Notes: a model not told the origin generated them from the sequence alone. Shown: positions 11,701 through 26,464, counted from the stretch's first letter. The stretch: 64,000 nucleotides of DNA from Hydractinia symbiolongicarpus (GCF_029227915.1 NC_079881.1:30667501-30731500); one strand, 5' to 3'. Numbers and translations: made by a program.

Positions 11701-14467
11701 ATGTATTTACCGAATTGTTTTTCCGATATTACTAGGTTGCATCGCTTTTAACCTTGAAACGATTGCCTGTGGTACTTAATTGAACTCATTTTGGACTGTG
11801 ATCTTATAAAGGTTATAAGTGAGACAAGTGGACTCCAAGAAACAGCATTCTTCTCAATTTGAAATGATTGCCGAAACTCAACGATTGCACTGGACCCTGT
11901 GGTAGCGCTTCAATTAAAAATTAAGACAAAAAATGCATTTTTTACTGCGGGACCAATCCTAGCCGTTATCGCGCGCTGAAGAAAAAGCTACAGTTTCAAA
12001 AACTACATTTCATTGACTTTCTAACGGGGTCAATCCCTTTGAGTTACAACGGTTGGTTCACATATTCGTACCAACATGTATTTAGCGATATTTTTTTTGA
12101 TATTACTAGGTTGCATCGCTTTTAACAATGAAACGATTGACTGTGGGACTTAATTGATCTGATTTTGGACTGTGACCTTATAAATGTTAAAGTGAGAGAA
12201 TTGGACTCCAAGAAATAACATTCTTCCTAATTTGACATGATTGCCGAAACTCAGCGATTGCACTGGACGCTGTGGTAGCGCTTCAATTAAAAATTAAGAT
12301 AAAAAATGCATTTTTTACTGCGGGACCAATCCTAGCCGTTATCGCGCGCTGAAGAAAAAGCGACAGTTTCAAAAACTACATTTCATTGACTTTCTAACGG
12401 GGTCAGTCCCTTTGCGTTACAACGGTTGGTTCACATATTCGTACAAACATGTATTTAGCGATATTTTTTTGATATTACCAGGTTGCATCGCTTTTAACAA
12501 TGAAACGATTGACTGTGGGACTTAATTGAACAAACTTTGGACTGTGACCTAATGAATGTGTTAAATGAGAAAATTGGACTCCAAGAAATAACATTCTTTT
12601 CAATTTGATATGATTGCCGGACTCAGCGATTACACTGGGCGCTGTGGTAGCGCTTCATTTAAGAATTTAGTTAAATAAGTCATTCTTTACTGTGGGACCA
12701 ATCCTAGCCGTTATCGCGCGCTGAAGAAATAGCGATAGTTTCAAAAACTACATTTCATTGTCTTTCTAACAGTGTCAGTCCGTTTGAGTTACAACGGTTG
12801 GGTCACATATTTGTACCAACATCTATTTAGTGATATTTTTGTTGATATTACTAGGTTGCATCACTTTTAACAATGAAACAATTGACTGTGGGACTTACTT
12901 GAACAAACTTTGGACTGTGACCTAATAAATGTGATAAATGAGAAAATTGGACTCCAAGAAATAACAATCCTCCTAATTTGACATGATTGCCGAAACTCAG
13001 CGATTACACTGGGCGCTGTGGTAGCGCTTCATTTAAGAATTTAGATAAATAAGTCATTCTTTACTGTGGGACCAATCCTAGCCGTTATCGCGCTTTGAAG
13101 AAATAGCGATAGTTTCAAAAACTACATTTCATTGTCTTTCTAACAGTGTCAGTCCGTTTGAGTTACAACGGTTGGGTCACATATTCGTACCAACATGTAT
13201 TTAGCGATATTTTTTTTTTGATATTACTAGGTTGCATCGCTTTTAACAATGAAACGATTGACTGTGGGACTTACTTGAACAAACTTTGGACTGTGACCTA
13301 ATAAATGTGATAAATGAGAAAATTGGACTCCAAGAAATAACATTCTTCCTAATTTGACATGATTGCCGAAAGTCAGCGATTACGCTGGGCGCTGTGGTAG
13401 CGCTTCAATTAAAAATTAATATAAAAAAGTCATTCTTTCCTGCGGGACCAATCCTAGCCGTTATCGCGCGCTGAAGAAATAGCGACAGTTTCAAAAACTA
13501 CATTTCATTGACTTTCTAACGGTGTCAGTCCGTTTCAGTTACAGCGGTGGGATCACATACTCGTACGAACATGTATTTAGCGATATTTTTCTGATATTAC
13601 TAGGTTGCATTGCATTTAACTATGAAACGATTGACTGTGGGACTTAATTGAACTAACTTTGGACTGTCACCTGATTAATGTGATAAATGAGAAAATTGGA
13701 CTCCAAGAAATAACATTATTCTTAATTTGACATGATTGCCGAAACTCAGCGATTACACTTGGCGCTGTGGTGGCCCTTCATTTAAGAATTAAGCTAAAAA
13801 AAATCATTTTTTTAGTGTGGGACCAATCCTAGCCGTTAGCGCGCGCTGAAGAAATAGCGATAGTTTCAAAAACTACATTTCATTGTCTTTCTAACAGTGT
13901 CAGTCCGTTTGAGTTACAACGGTTGGGTCACATATTCGTACCAACATGTATTTAGCCATATTTTTTTTGATATTACTAGGTTGCATCGCTTTTAACAATG
14001 AAACGATTGACTGTGGGACTTACTTGAACAAACTTTGGACTGTGACCTAATAAATGTGATAAATGAGAAAATTGGACTCCAAGAAATAACATTCTTCCTA
14101 ATTTGATATGATTGCCGAAACTCAGCGATTACACTGGGCGCTGTGGTAGCGCTTCAATTAAAAATTAATATAAAAAAGTCATTCTTTACTGCGGGACCAA
14201 TCCTAGCCGTTATCGCGCGCTGAAGAAATAGCGACAGTTTCAAAAACTACATTTCATTGACTTTTTAACGGTGTCAGTCCGTTTGAGTTACAACGTTTGG
14301 CTCACCTATTCGTACCAACATGTGTTTCGTGCTATTTTTCCGGTATTACTAGGTTGTACCGCTTTTAACAGTGAAACAATTGACTGTGGGACTGAATTGA
14401 ACTAATTATGGACTGTGACCTTAAAAATGTTATAAGTGAGACAAGTGGACTCTAAGAAATAACATTC
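7729..14467 (+). repeat. Region II: diverged full-length monomers of several subfamilies
   Basis: About 18 monomers. Several recognisable subfamilies alternate: one with GTGTTTCGTGCTATTTTTCC in place of GTATTTAGCGATATTTTTC, one with CAATTAAAAATTAAGCTAA in the AT-rich part, one with GGACTTACTTGAACAAAC, and one with ATTTAGCGAATTGTTTTTC. No higher-order period dominates here. No gene is present. Confidence 0.88.
9959..10974 (+). repeat. Segmental repeat, copy 2 (partner 7,710-8,725)
   Basis: The offset is 2,249 bp at TCCGAGAAAT (7712/9961) and CCTATTCG (7836/10085). There are several single-base differences, for example GGGCCCTGTTG here against GGGCGCTGTTG in the partner. Confidence 0.75.
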
Positions 14468-15589
14468 TTTTTAATTTGACATGATTGCCGGAACTCAGCG
14501 ATTACACTGGGCGCTGCGGTAGCGCTTTATTTAAGAATTTAGATAAATCTGTCATTCTTTACTGTGGCACCAATCCTAGCCGTTATCGCGCGCTGAAGAA
14601 ATAGCGACAGTTTCGAAAACTAAATTTCATTGACTTTTTAACGGTGTCAGTCCGTTTGAGTTACAACGGTTGGGTCACCTATTCGTACCAGCATGTGTTT
14701 CGTGCTATTTTTCCGCTATTACTATGTGGTATGGCTTTTAACAGCGAAACAATTGACTGTGGGGCTAAATTGAACTGATTTTGGACTGTGACCTTATAAA
14801 TGTTAAAGTGAGACAATTTGACTCCAAGAAGAAACATTCTTCCTAATTTGACATGATTGCCGAAACTCAGCAATTACACTGGACGCTGTGGTAGCGCTTC
14901 AATTAAAAATTAAGCTAAAAAAAGTCATTTTTTACTGTGGGACCAAGCCTAGCTGTTATCGCGCGCTGAAGAAATAGCGACAGTTTCCAAAACTACATTT
15001 TAATTTCTTTCTAACGGGGTCAGTCCCTTTGAGTTACAACGGTTGGGTCACATATTCGTACCAACATGTATTTAGCCATATTTTTTTTGATATTACTAGG
15101 TTGCATCGCTTTTAACAATGAAACGATTGACTGTGGGACTTACTTGAACAAACTTTGGACTGTGACCTAATAAATGTGATAAATGAGAAAATTGGACTCC
15201 AAGAAATAACATTCTTCCTAATTTGACATGATTGCCGAAACTCAGCGATTACACTGGGCGCTGTGGTAGCGCTTCATTTAAGAATTTAGATAAATAAGTC
15301 ATTCTTTACTGTGGGACCAATCCTAGCCGTTATTGCGCGCTGAGGAAATAGCGATAGTTTCAAAAACTACATTTCATTGTCTTTCTAACAGTGTCAGTCC
15401 GTTTGAGTTACAACGGTTGGGTCACATATTCGTACCAACATGTATTTAGCGATGTTTTTTTTTGATATTACTAGGTTGCATCGCTTTTAAAAATGAAACG
15501 ATTGACTGTGGGACTTACTTGAACAAACTTTGGACTGTGACCTAATAAATGTTATAAATGAGAAAATTGGACTCCAAGAAATAACTTTC
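14468..15589 (+). repeat. 1,122 bp three-monomer higher-order repeat, copy 1
   Basis: Three different monomers occur in fixed order. A has GGGCGCTGCGGTAGCGC and GTGTTTCGTGCTATTTTTCC. B has GGACGCTGTGG, AAGCTAAAAAAAG and ATTTAGCCATATT. C has CGCTGAGGAAATAGCGATAG and a long T run in ATTTAGCGATGTTTT. The order is then repeated. The short minus-strand open frame at 14,679-14,873 is part of A and recurs with the period, so it is not a gene. Confidence 0.88.
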
Positions 15590-16711
15590 TTCCTAATTTG
15601 ACATGATTGCCGAAACTCAGCGATTACGCTGGGCGCTGCGGTAGCGCTTTATTTAAGAATTTAGATAAATCTGTCATTCTTTACTGTGGCACCAATCCTA
15701 GCCGTTATCGCACGCTGAAGAAATAGCGACAGTTTCGAAAACTAAATTTCATTGACTCTTTAACGGTGTCAGTCCGTTTGAGTTACAACGGTTGGGTCAC
15801 CTATTCGTACCAGCATGTGTTTTGTGCTATTTTTCCGCTATTACTAGGTGGTATGGCTTTTAACAGCGAAACAATTGACTGTGGGGCTAAATTGAACTGA
15901 TTTTGGACTGTGACCTTATAAATGTTAAAGTGAGACAATTTGACTCCAAGAAGAAACATTCTTCCTAATTTGACATGATTGCCGAAACTCAGCAATTACA
16001 CTGGACGCTGTGGTAGCGCTTCAATTAAAAATTAAGCTAAAAAAAGTCATTTTTTACTGTGGGACCAAGCCTAGCTGTTATCGCGCGCTGAAGAAATAGC
16101 GACAGTTTCCAAAACTACATTTTATTGTCTTTCTAACGGGGTCAGTCCCTTTGAGTTACAACGGTTGGGTCACATATTCGTACCAACATGTATTTAGCCA
16201 TATTTTTTTTGATATTACTAGGTTGCATCGCTTTTAACAATGAAACGATTGACTGTGGGACTTACTTGAACAAACTTTGGACTGTGACCTAATAAATGTG
16301 ATAAATGAGAAAATTGGACTCCAAGAAATAACATTCTTCCTAATTTGACATGATTGCCGAAACTCAGCGATTACACTGGGCGCTGTGGTAGCGCTTCATT
16401 TAAGAATTTAGATAAATAAGTCATTCTTTACTGTGGGACCAATCCTAGCCGTTATCGCGCGCTGAGGAAATAGCGATAGTTTCAAAAACTACATTTCATT
16501 GTCTTTCTAACAGTGTCAGTCCGTTTGAGTTACAACGGTTGGGTCACATATTCGTACCAACATGTATTTAGCGATGTTTTTTTTTGATATTACTAGGTTG
16601 CATCGCTTTTAAAAATGAAACGATTGACTGTGGGACTTACTTGAACAAACTTTGGACTGTGACCTAATAAATGTGATAAATGAGAAAATTGGACTCCAAG
16701 AAATAACTTTC
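15590..16711 (+). repeat. 1,122 bp higher-order repeat, copy 2
   Basis: This copy has the same A-B-C order. Its private changes include GTGTTTTGTGCT (about 15,818) and ATCGCACGCTGAAG. TAACTTTCTTCC at its left edge is shared with copy 3. Confidence 0.88.
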
Positions 16712-17833
16712 TTCCTAATTTGACATGATTGCCGAAACTCAGCGATTACGCTGGGCGCTGCGGTAGCGCTTTATTTAAGAATTTAGATAAATCTGTCATT
16801 CTTTACTGTAGGACCAATCCTAGCCGTTATCGCGCGCTGAAGAAATAGCGACAGTTTCGAAAACTACATTTCATTGACTTTTTAACGGTATCAGTCCGTT
16901 TGAGTTACAACGGTTGGGTCACCTATTTGTACCAGCATGTGTTTCGTGCTATTTTTCCGCTATTACTAGGTGGTATGGCTTTTAACAGTGAAACAATTGA
17001 CTGTGGGGCTAAATTGAACTGATTTTGGACTGTGACCTTATAAATGTTAAAGTGAGACAATTTGACTCCAAGAAATAACATTCTTCCTAATTTGACATGA
17101 TTGCCGAAACTCAGCAATTACACTGGACGCTGTGGTAGCGCTTCAATTAAAAATTAGGCTAAAAAAAAGTCATTTTTTACTGTGGGACCAATCCTAGCCG
17201 TCATCGCGTGCTGAAGAAATAGCGACAGTTTCCAAAACTACATTTTATTGTCTTTCTAACGGGGTCAGTCCCTTTCAGTTACAACGGTTGGGTCACATAT
17301 TCGTACCAACATGTATTTAGCCATATTTTTTTTGATATTACTAGGTTGCATCGCTTTTAACAATGAAACGATTGACTGTGGGACTTACTTGAACAAACTT
17401 TGGACTGTGACCTAATAAATGTGATAAATGAGAAAATTGGACTCCAAGAAATAACATTCTTCCTAATTTGACATGATTGCCGAAACTCAGCGATTACACT
17501 GGGCGCTGTGGTAGCGCTTCATTTAAGAATTTAGATAAATAAGTCATTCTTTACTGTGGGACCAATCCTAGCCGTTATCGCGCGCTGAGGAAATAGCGAT
17601 AGTTTCAAAAACTACATTTCATTGTCTTTCTAACAGTGTCAGTCCGTTTGAGTTACAACGGTTGGGTCACATATTCGTACCAACATGTATTTAGCGATGT
17701 TTTTTTTTTGATATTACTAGGTTGCATCGCTTTTAAAAATGAAACGATTGACTATGGGACTTACTTGAACAAACTTTGGACTGTGACCTAATAAATGTGA
17801 TAAATGAGAAAATTGGACTCCAAGAAATAACAT
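16712..17833 (+). repeat. 1,122 bp higher-order repeat, copy 3
   Basis: A-B-C order again. It is followed by an extra C monomer (17,834 to about 18,207), so the regular three-monomer order breaks here. Confidence 0.88.
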
Positions 17834-18350
17834 TCTTCCTAATTTGACATGATTGCCGAAACTCAGCGATTACACTGGGCGCTGTGGTAGCGCTTCATTT
17901 AAGAATTTAGATAAATAAGTCATTCTTTACTGTGGGACCAATCCTAGCCGTTATCGCGCGCTGAGGAAATAGCGATAGTTTCAAAAACTACATTTCATTG
18001 TCTTTCTAACAGTGTCAGTCCGTTTGAGTTACAACGGTTGGGTCACATATTCGTACCAACATGTATTTAGCGATGTTTTTTTTTTATATTACTAGGTTGC
18101 ATCGCTTTTAAAAATGAAACAATTGACTGTGGGACTTACTTGAACAAACTTTGGACTGTGACCTAATAAATGTGATAAATGAGAAAATTGGACTCCAAGA
18201 AATAACATTCTTCCTAATTTGACATGATTGCCGAAACTCAGCGATTACGCTGGGCGCTGCGGTAGCGCTTTATTTAAGAATTTAGATAAATCTGTCATTC
18301 TTTACTGTGGGACCAATCCTAGCCGTTATCGCGCGCTGAAGAAATAGCGA
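17834..18350 (+). repeat. Extra C-type monomer and part of an A-type monomer
   Basis: The first 374 bp nearly duplicate the preceding C monomer, including CGCTGAGGAAATAGCGATAG. Then comes an A-type start (GGGCGCTGCGGTAGCGC at about 18,249) that leads into the 2,617 bp duplication. No gene is present. Confidence 0.8.
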
Positions 18351-20967
18351 CAGTTTCAAAAACTACATTTCATTGACTTTTTAACAGTGTCAGTCCGTTT
18401 GAGTTACAACGTTTGGCTCACCTATTCGTACCAACATGTGTTTCGTGCTATTTTTCCGGTATTACTAGGTTGTATCGCTTTTAACAGTGAAACAATTGAC
18501 TGTGGGACTTATTTGAACTGATTATGGACTGTGACCTTAAAAATGTTATAAGTGAGACAAGTGGATTCCAAAAAATAACATTCTTTTTAATTTGACATGA
18601 TTGCCGGAACTCAGCGATTACACTGGGCGCTGGGGTAGCGCTTTATTTAAGAATTTAGATAAACCTGTCATTCTTTACTGTGGGACCAATCCTAGCCGTT
18701 ATCGCGCGCTGAAGAAATAGCGACAGTTTCAAAAACTACATTTCATTGACTTTCTAACGGTGTCAGTCCGTTTCAGTTACAGCGGTGGGATCACATACTC
18801 GTACCAACATGTATTTAGCGATATTTTTCTGATATTACTAGGTTGCATTGCATTTAACTATGAAACGATTGACTGTTGGACTTAATTGAACTAACTTTGG
18901 ACTGTCACCTGATTAATGTGATAAAGGAGGCAATTGGACTCCAAGAAATAACATTATTCTTAATTTGACATGATTGCCGAAACTCAGCGATTACACTGGG
19001 CGCTGTGGTAGCGCTTCATTTAAGAATTTAGATAAATAAGTCATTCTTTACTGTGGGACCAATCCTAGCCGTTATCGCGCGCTGAGGAAATAGCGATAGT
19101 TTCAAAAACTACATTTCATTGTCTTTCTAACAGTGTCAGTCCGTTTGAGTTACAACGGTTGGGTCACATATTCGTACCAACATGTATTTAGCGATGTTTT
19201 TTTTTTGATATTACTAGGTTGCATCGCTTTTAAAAATGAAACGATTGACTATGGGACTTACTTGAACAAACTTTGGACTGTGACCTAATAAATGTGATAA
19301 ATGAGAAAATTGGACTCCAAGAAATAACATTCTTCCTAATTTGACATGATTGCCGAAACTCAGCGATTACACTGGGCGCTGTGGTAGCGCTTCATTTAAG
19401 AATTTAGATAAATCTGTCATTCTTTACTGTGGGACCAATCCTAGCCGTTATCGCGCGCTGAAGAAATAGCGACAGTTTCAAAAACTACATTTCATTGACT
19501 TTCTAACGGTGTCAGTCCGTTTCAGTTACAGCGGTGGGATCACATACTCGTACCAACATGTATTTAGCGATATTTTTCTGATATTACTAGGTTGCATTGC
19601 ATTTAACTATGAAACGATTGACTGTGGGACTTAATTGAACTAACTTTGGACTGTCACCTGATTAATGTGATAAAGGAGGCAATTGGACTCCAAGAAATAA
19701 CATTATTCTTAATTTGACATGATTGCCGAAACTCAGCGATTACACTGGGCGCTGTGGTAGCGCTTCAATTAAAAATTAATATAAAAAAGTCATTCTTTAC
19801 TGCGGGACCAATCCTAGCCGTTATCACGCGTTGAAGAAATAGCGACAATCTCAAAAACTACATTTCATTGACTTTTTAACGGTGTCAGTCCGTTTGAGTT
19901 ACAACGTTTGGCTCACCTATTCGTACCAACATGTGTTTCGTGCTATTTTTCCGGTATTACTAGGTTGTACCGCTTTTAACAGTGAAACAATTGACTGTGG
20001 GACTTAATTGAACTAATTATGGACTGTGACCTTAAAAATGTTATAAGTGAGAAAAGTTGACTCCAAGAAATAACATTCTTCTTAATTTGACGTGATTACC
20101 GGAACTTAGCGATTGCACTGAACGCTGTGGTAGCGCTTCAATTAAAAATTTAGATAAAAAAGTCATTTTTTACTGTGGGACCAATCCTAGCCGTTATCGC
20201 GCGCTGAAGAAATAGCGACAGTTTCAAAAACTACATTTCATTGTCTTTCTAACAGTATGAATCCGTTTGAGCTACAACTGTTAAAGTCACATATTCGAAC
20301 CAACATGTATTTCGTGCTATTTTTCCGGTATTACTAGGTTGTATGGCTTTTAACAGTGAAACAATTGACTGTGGGACTTAATTGAGCTGCTTATGGACTG
20401 TGACCTTAAAAATGTTATAAGTGAGACAAGTGGACTCCAAGAAATAACATTCTTCTTAATTTGACGTGATTGCCGGAACTCAGCGATTACACTGGGCAAT
20501 GTGGTAGCGATTCATTTAAAAATTTAGATAACTAAGTCATTCTTTACTGTGGAACCAATCCTAGCCGTTAGCGCGCGCTGAAAAAATAGAGACAGTTTCA
20601 AATACTACATTTCACTGACTTTTTAACGGTGTCAGTCCGTTTGAGTTTCAACGGTTGGGTCACATATTCGTACCAACATGTATTTAGCGAATTGTTTTTC
20701 TGATATTACTAGGTTGCATCGCTTTTAACCGTGAAACGATGGACTGTAGTACTTAATTGAACTGATTTTGGACTGTGATCTTATAAATGTTATAAGTGAG
20801 ACAAGTGGACTCCAAGAAATAGCATTCTTCTTAATTTGAAATGATTGCCGAAACTCAGCGATTGCACTGGACGCTGTGGTAGCGCTTCAATTAAAAATTA
20901 AGATAAAAAAGGCATTTTTTACTGCGGGACCAATCTTAGCCGTCATCGCTCGCTGAAAAAATATCGG
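18351..20967 (+). repeat. 2,617 bp (7-monomer) tandem duplication, copy 1
   Basis: Seven monomers are repeated head to tail at a constant offset of 2,617 bp, checked at TCACGCGTTG (19824/22441), GATTACC (20094/22711) and GGCATTTTTT (20911/23528). Few differences are seen, for example GAACTTAGC against GAATTTAGC and AGATAAAA against AGATAGAA. The breakpoint lies within CAGTTTCA: identity starts at 18,351 and fails at 20,976. Confidence 0.9.
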
Positions 20968-23584
20968 CAGTTTCAAAAACTACATTTCATTGACTTTTTA
21001 ACAGTGTCAGTCCGTTTGAGTTACAACGTTTGGCTCACCTATTCGTACCAACATGTGTTTCGTGCTATTTTTCCGGTATTACTAGGTTGTATCGCTTTTA
21101 ACAGTGAAACAATTGACTGTGGGACTTATTTGAACTGATTATGGACTGTGACCTTAAAAATGTTATAAGTGAGACAAGTGGATTCCAAAAAATAACATTC
21201 TTTTTAATTTGACATGATTGCCGGAAGTCAGCGATTACACTGGGCGCTGGGGTAGCGCTTTATTTAAGAATTTAGATAAATCTGTCATTCTTTACTGTGG
21301 GACCAATCCTAGCCGTTATCGCGCGCTGAAGAAATAGCGACAGTTTCAAAAACTACATTTCATTGACTTTCTAACGGTGTCAGTCCGTTTCAGTTACAGC
21401 GGTGGGATCACATACTCGTACCAACATGTATTTAGCGATATTTTTCTGATATTACTAGGTTGCATTGCATTTAACTATGAAACGATTGACTGTGGGACTT
21501 AATTGAACTAACTTTGGACTGTCACCTGATTAATGTGATAAAGGAGGCAATTGGACTCCAAGAAATAACATTATTCTTAATTTGACATGATTGCCGAAAC
21601 TCAGCGATTACACTGGGCGCTGTGGTAGCGCTTCATTTAAGAATTTAGATAAATAAGTCATTCTTTACTGTGGGACCAATCCTAGCCGTTATCGCGTTCT
21701 GAGGAAATAGCGATAGTTTCAAAAACCACATTTCATTGTCTTTCTAACAGTGTCAGTCCGTTTGAGTTACAACGGTTGGGTCACATATTCGTACCAACAT
21801 GTATTTAGCGATGTTTTTTTTTTGATATTACTAGGTTGCATCGCTTTTAAAAATGAAACGATTGACTATGGGACTTACTTGAACAAACTTTGGACTGTGA
21901 CCTAATAAATGTGATAAATGAGAAAATTGGACTCCAAGAAATAACATTCTTCCTAATTTGACATGATTGCCGAAACTCAGCGATTACACTGGGCGCTGTG
22001 GTAGCGCTTCATTTAAGAATTTAGATAAATCTGTCATTCTTTACTGTGGGACCAATCCTAGCCGTTATCGCGCGCTGAAGAAATAGCGACAGTTTCAAAA
22101 ACTACATTTCATTGACTTTCTAACGGTGTCAGTCCGTTTCAGTTACAGCGGTGGGATCACATACTCGTACCAACATGTATTTAGCGATATTTTTCTGATA
22201 TTACTAGGTTGCATTGCATTTAACTATGAAACGATTGACTGTGGGACTTAATTGAACTAACTTTGGACTGTCACCTGATTAATGTGATAAAGGAGGCAAT
22301 TGGACTCCAAGAAATAACATTATTCTTAATTTGACATGATTGCCGAAACTCAGCGATTACACTGGGCGCTGTGGTAGCGCTTCAATTAAAAATTAATATA
22401 AAAAAGTCATTCTTTACTGCGGGACCAATCCTAGCCGTTATCACGCGTTGAAGAAATAGCGACAATCTCAAAAACTACATTTCATTGACTTTTTAACGGT
22501 GTCAGTCCGTTTGAGTTACAACGTTTGGCTCACCTATTCGTACCAACATGTGTTTCGTGCTATTTTTCCGGTATTACTAGGTTGTACCGCTTTTAACAGT
22601 GAAACAATTGACTGTGGGACTTAATTGAACTAATTATGGACTGTGACCTTAAAAATGTTATAAGTCAGAAAAGTTGACTCCAAGAAATAACATTCTTCTT
22701 AATTTGACGTGATTACCGGAATTTAGCGATTGCACTGAACGCTGTGGTAGCGCTTCAATTAAAAATTTAGATAAAAAAGTCATTTTTTACTGTGGGACCA
22801 ATCCTAGCCGTTATCGCGCGCTGAAGAAATAGCGACAGTTTCAAAAACTACATTTCATTGTCTTTCTAACAGTATGAATCCGTTTGAGCTACAACTGTTA
22901 AAGTCACATATTCGAACCAACATGTATTTCGTGCTATTTTTCCGGTATTACTAGGTTGTATGGCTTTTAACAGTGAAACAATTGACTGTGGGACTTAATT
23001 GAGCTGATTATGGACTGTGACCTTAAAAATGTTATAAGTGAGACAAGTGGACTCCAAGAAATAACATTCTTCTTAATTTGACGTGATTGCCGGAACTCAG
23101 CGATTACACTGGGCAATGTGGTAGCGATTCATTTAAAAATTTAGATAACTAAGTCATTCTTTACTGTGGAACCAATCCTAGCCGTTAGCGCGCGCTGAAA
23201 AAATAGAGACAGTTTCAAATACTACATTTCACTGACTTTTTAACGGTGTCAGTCCGTTTGAGTTTCAACGGTTGGGTCACATATTCGTACCAACATGTAT
23301 TTAGCGAATTGTTTTTCTGATATTACTAGGTTGCATCGCTTTTAACCGTGAAACGATGGACTGTAGTACTTAATTGAACTGATTTTGGACTGTGATCTTA
23401 TAAATGTTATAAGTGAGACAAGTGGACTCCAAGAAATAGCATTCTTCTTAATTTGAAATGATTGCCGAAACTCAGCGATTGCACTGGACGCTGTGGTAGC
23501 GCTTCAATTAAAAATTAAGATAGAAAAGGCATTTTTTACTGCGGGACCAATCTTAGCCGTCATCGCTCGCTGAAAAAATATCGG
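20968..23584 (+). repeat. 2,617 bp tandem duplication, copy 2
   Basis: This second copy leads directly into a short monomer. Most of it (from 21,770) is also the beginning of the first 9,518 bp unit, so the 2,617 bp duplication most likely came first. Private changes relative to copy 1 include CGCGTTCTGAGG and AACCACATTTC at about 21,690-21,730. Confidence 0.9.
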
Positions 23585-23736
23585 CAGTTTCATAAACTAC
23601 ATTTCATTGACTTTCTAACTGTGTCAGTCCGTTTGAGTTACAACGGGTGGGTCACATATTCGTACCAACATGTATTTAGCGATGTGACCTGATAAATGTG
23701 ATAAATGAGACAATTGGACTCCAAGAAATAACATTC
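23445..23736 (+). repeat. Short monomer 7 (81 bp deletion)
   Basis: This is a 292 bp monomer inside the 9,518 bp unit, more than 15 kb from the left-hand cluster. It has the same junction (about 23,683) and GGGTGGG context, which points to one deletion event spread by exchange. Confidence 0.9.
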
Positions 23737-24485
23737 TTCTTAATTTGACGTGATTGCCGGAACTCAGCGATTACACTGGGCTCTGTGGTAGCGATTCATT
23801 TAAGAATTTAGATAAATAAGTCATTCTTTACTGTGGGAACAATCCTATCCGTTATCGCGCGCTGAAGAAATAGTGACAGTTTCAAAAAGTACGTTTCATT
23901 GACTTTCTAACGGTGTCAGTCCGTTTCAGTTACAGCGGTTGGATCACATACTCGTACCAACTTGTATTTAGCGATATTTTTCTGATATTACTAGGTTGCA
24001 TCGCATTTAACTATGAAACGATTGACTGTGGGACTTAATTGAACTAACTTTGGACTGTCACCTGATTAATGTGATAAAGGAGGCAATTGGACTCCAAGAA
24101 ATAACATTCTTCTTAATTTGACATGATTGCCGAACCTCAGCGATTACACAGGGCGCTGTGGTGGCGCTTCATTTAAGAATTAAGCTAAAAAAAATCATTT
24201 TTTTACTGTGGGACCAATCCTAGCCGTTAGCGCGCGCTGAAGAATTAGAGACAGTTTCAAATACAACATTTTACTGACTTTCTAACAGTATCAATCCGTT
24301 TGAGCTACAACGGTTAAAGTCACATATTCGAACCAACATGTATTTCGTGCTATTTTTCCGGTATTACTAGGTAGTATGGCTTTTAACAATGAAACAATTG
24401 ACTGTGGGACTTAATTGAACTGATTATGGACTGTGACCTTAAAAATGTTATAAGTGAGACAAGTGGACTCCAAGAAATAACATTC

Positions 24486-24777
24486 TTTTTAATTTGACAT
24501 GATTGCCGGAACTCAGCGATTACACTGGGCGCTGGAGTAGTGCTTCATTTAAGAATTTAGACAAATCTGTCATTCTTTACTGCGGGACCAATCCTATCCG
24601 TTATCGCGCGCTGAAGAAATAGTGACAGTTTCAAAAAGTACGTTTCATTGACTTTCTAACGGTGTCAGTCCGTTTGAGTTACAACGGGTGGGTCACATAT
24701 TCGTACCAACATGTATTTAGCGATGTGACCTGATAAATGTGATAAATGAGACAATTGGGCTCCAAGAAATAACATTC
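24486..24777 (+). repeat. Short monomer 8 (81 bp deletion)
   Basis: This is a 292 bp monomer with its junction at about 24,724, the second of two short monomers in the first 9,518 bp copy. Two short monomers plus 24 full-length ones account for the unit length. Confidence 0.9.
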
Positions 24778-26464
24778 TTCTTAATATGAAATGATTGCCG
24801 AAACTCAGCGATTACACTGGTCGCTGTGGTAGCGCTTCAATTAAAAATTAAGATAAAAAAGTCATTTTTTACTGCGGGACCAATCCTAGCCGTTATCGCG
24901 CGCTGAAGAAATAGCGACAGTTTCAAGAACTACATTTCATTGACTTTCTAACGGTGTCAGTCCGTTTGAGTTTCAACGGTTGGGTCACATATTCGCACCA
25001 ACATGTATTTAGCGATATTTTTTGATATTACTAGGTTGCATCGCTTTTAACTATGAAACGATTGACTGTGGGACTTAATTAAACTAACTTTGGAATGTCA
25101 CCTGATAGATGTGATAAAAAAGACAATTGGACTCCAAGAAATAACAGTCTTCTTAATATGAAATGATTGCCGAAACTCAGCGATTACACTGGTCGCTGTG
25201 GTAGCGCTTCAATTAAAAATTAAGATAAAAAAGTCATTTTTTACTGCGGGACCAATCGTAGCCGTTATCGCGCGCTGAAGAAATAGCGACAGTTTCAAGA
25301 ACTACATTTCATTGACTTTCTAACGGTGTCATTCCGTTTGAGTTACAACGCTTGTGTCACATATTCGCACCAACATGTATTTAGCGATATTTTTCTAATA
25401 TTACTAGGTTGCATCGCTTTTAACATTGAAAAGATTGACTGTGGGACTTAATTGAACTAACTTTGGACTGTCACCTGATAGATGTGATAAAGGAGACAAT
25501 TGGACTCCTAGAAATAACATTCTTCTTAATATGAAATGATTGCCGAAACTCAGCGATTACACTGGTCGCTGTGGTAGCGCTTCAATTAAAAATTAAGTTA
25601 AAAAAGTCATTTTTTACTGCGGGACCAATCCTAGCCGTTATCGCGCGCTGAAGAAATAGCGACAGTTTCAAGAACTACATTTCATTGACTTTCTAACGGT
25701 GTCAGTCCGTTTGAGTTTCAACGGTTGTGTCACATATTCGCACCAACACGTATTTAGCGATATATTTTTGATATTACTAGGCTGCATCGCTTTTAACAAC
25801 GAAACGATTGACTGTGGGACTTACATGAACTAACTTTGGACTGTGACTTGATAAATGTGAAAAATGAGACAATTGGACTCCAAGAAATAACATTCTTCTT
25901 AATTTGACGTGATTGCCGAAGCTCAGCGATTACACTGGCCGCTGTGGTAGCGCTTCATTTAAGAGTTTAGATAAATAAGTCATTCTTTACTGAGCGACCA
26001 ATCCTATCCGTTATTGAGCGCTGAAGAAAAAGGGACAGTTTCAAAAACTAAATTTCATTGACTTTCTAACTGTGTCAGTCCGTTTCAGTTACAACGGTTT
26101 GGTCACCTATTCGTACCAACATGTATTTAGCGATATTTTTCTGATATTACTAGGTTGCATCGCTTTTAACTATGAAACGATTGACTGTGGGACTTAGTTG
26201 AACTAACTTTGGACTGTGACTTGATAAATGTGAAAAATGAGACAATTGGACTTCAAGAAATAACAGTTTTCTTAATATGAAATGATTGCCGGAACTCAGC
26301 GATTACACTGGTCGCTGTGGTAGCGCTTCAATTAAAAATTAAGATAAAAAAGTCATTCTTTACTGTGGGTCCAATCCTAGCCGTTATCGCGCGCTGAAGA
26401 AATACGGACAGTTTCAAAAACTAAATTTCATTGACTTTCTAACGGTGTCAGTCCGTTTGAGTTT

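Noticed and set aside
9441-17117. Four nearly identical 64-codon minus-strand frames (9441, 14679, 15801, 16923)
   Set aside because: Three are spaced exactly 1,122 bp apart, the period of the higher-order repeat, and all lie in the same monomer type. Similarity is due to DNA duplication; there is no sign of a gene.
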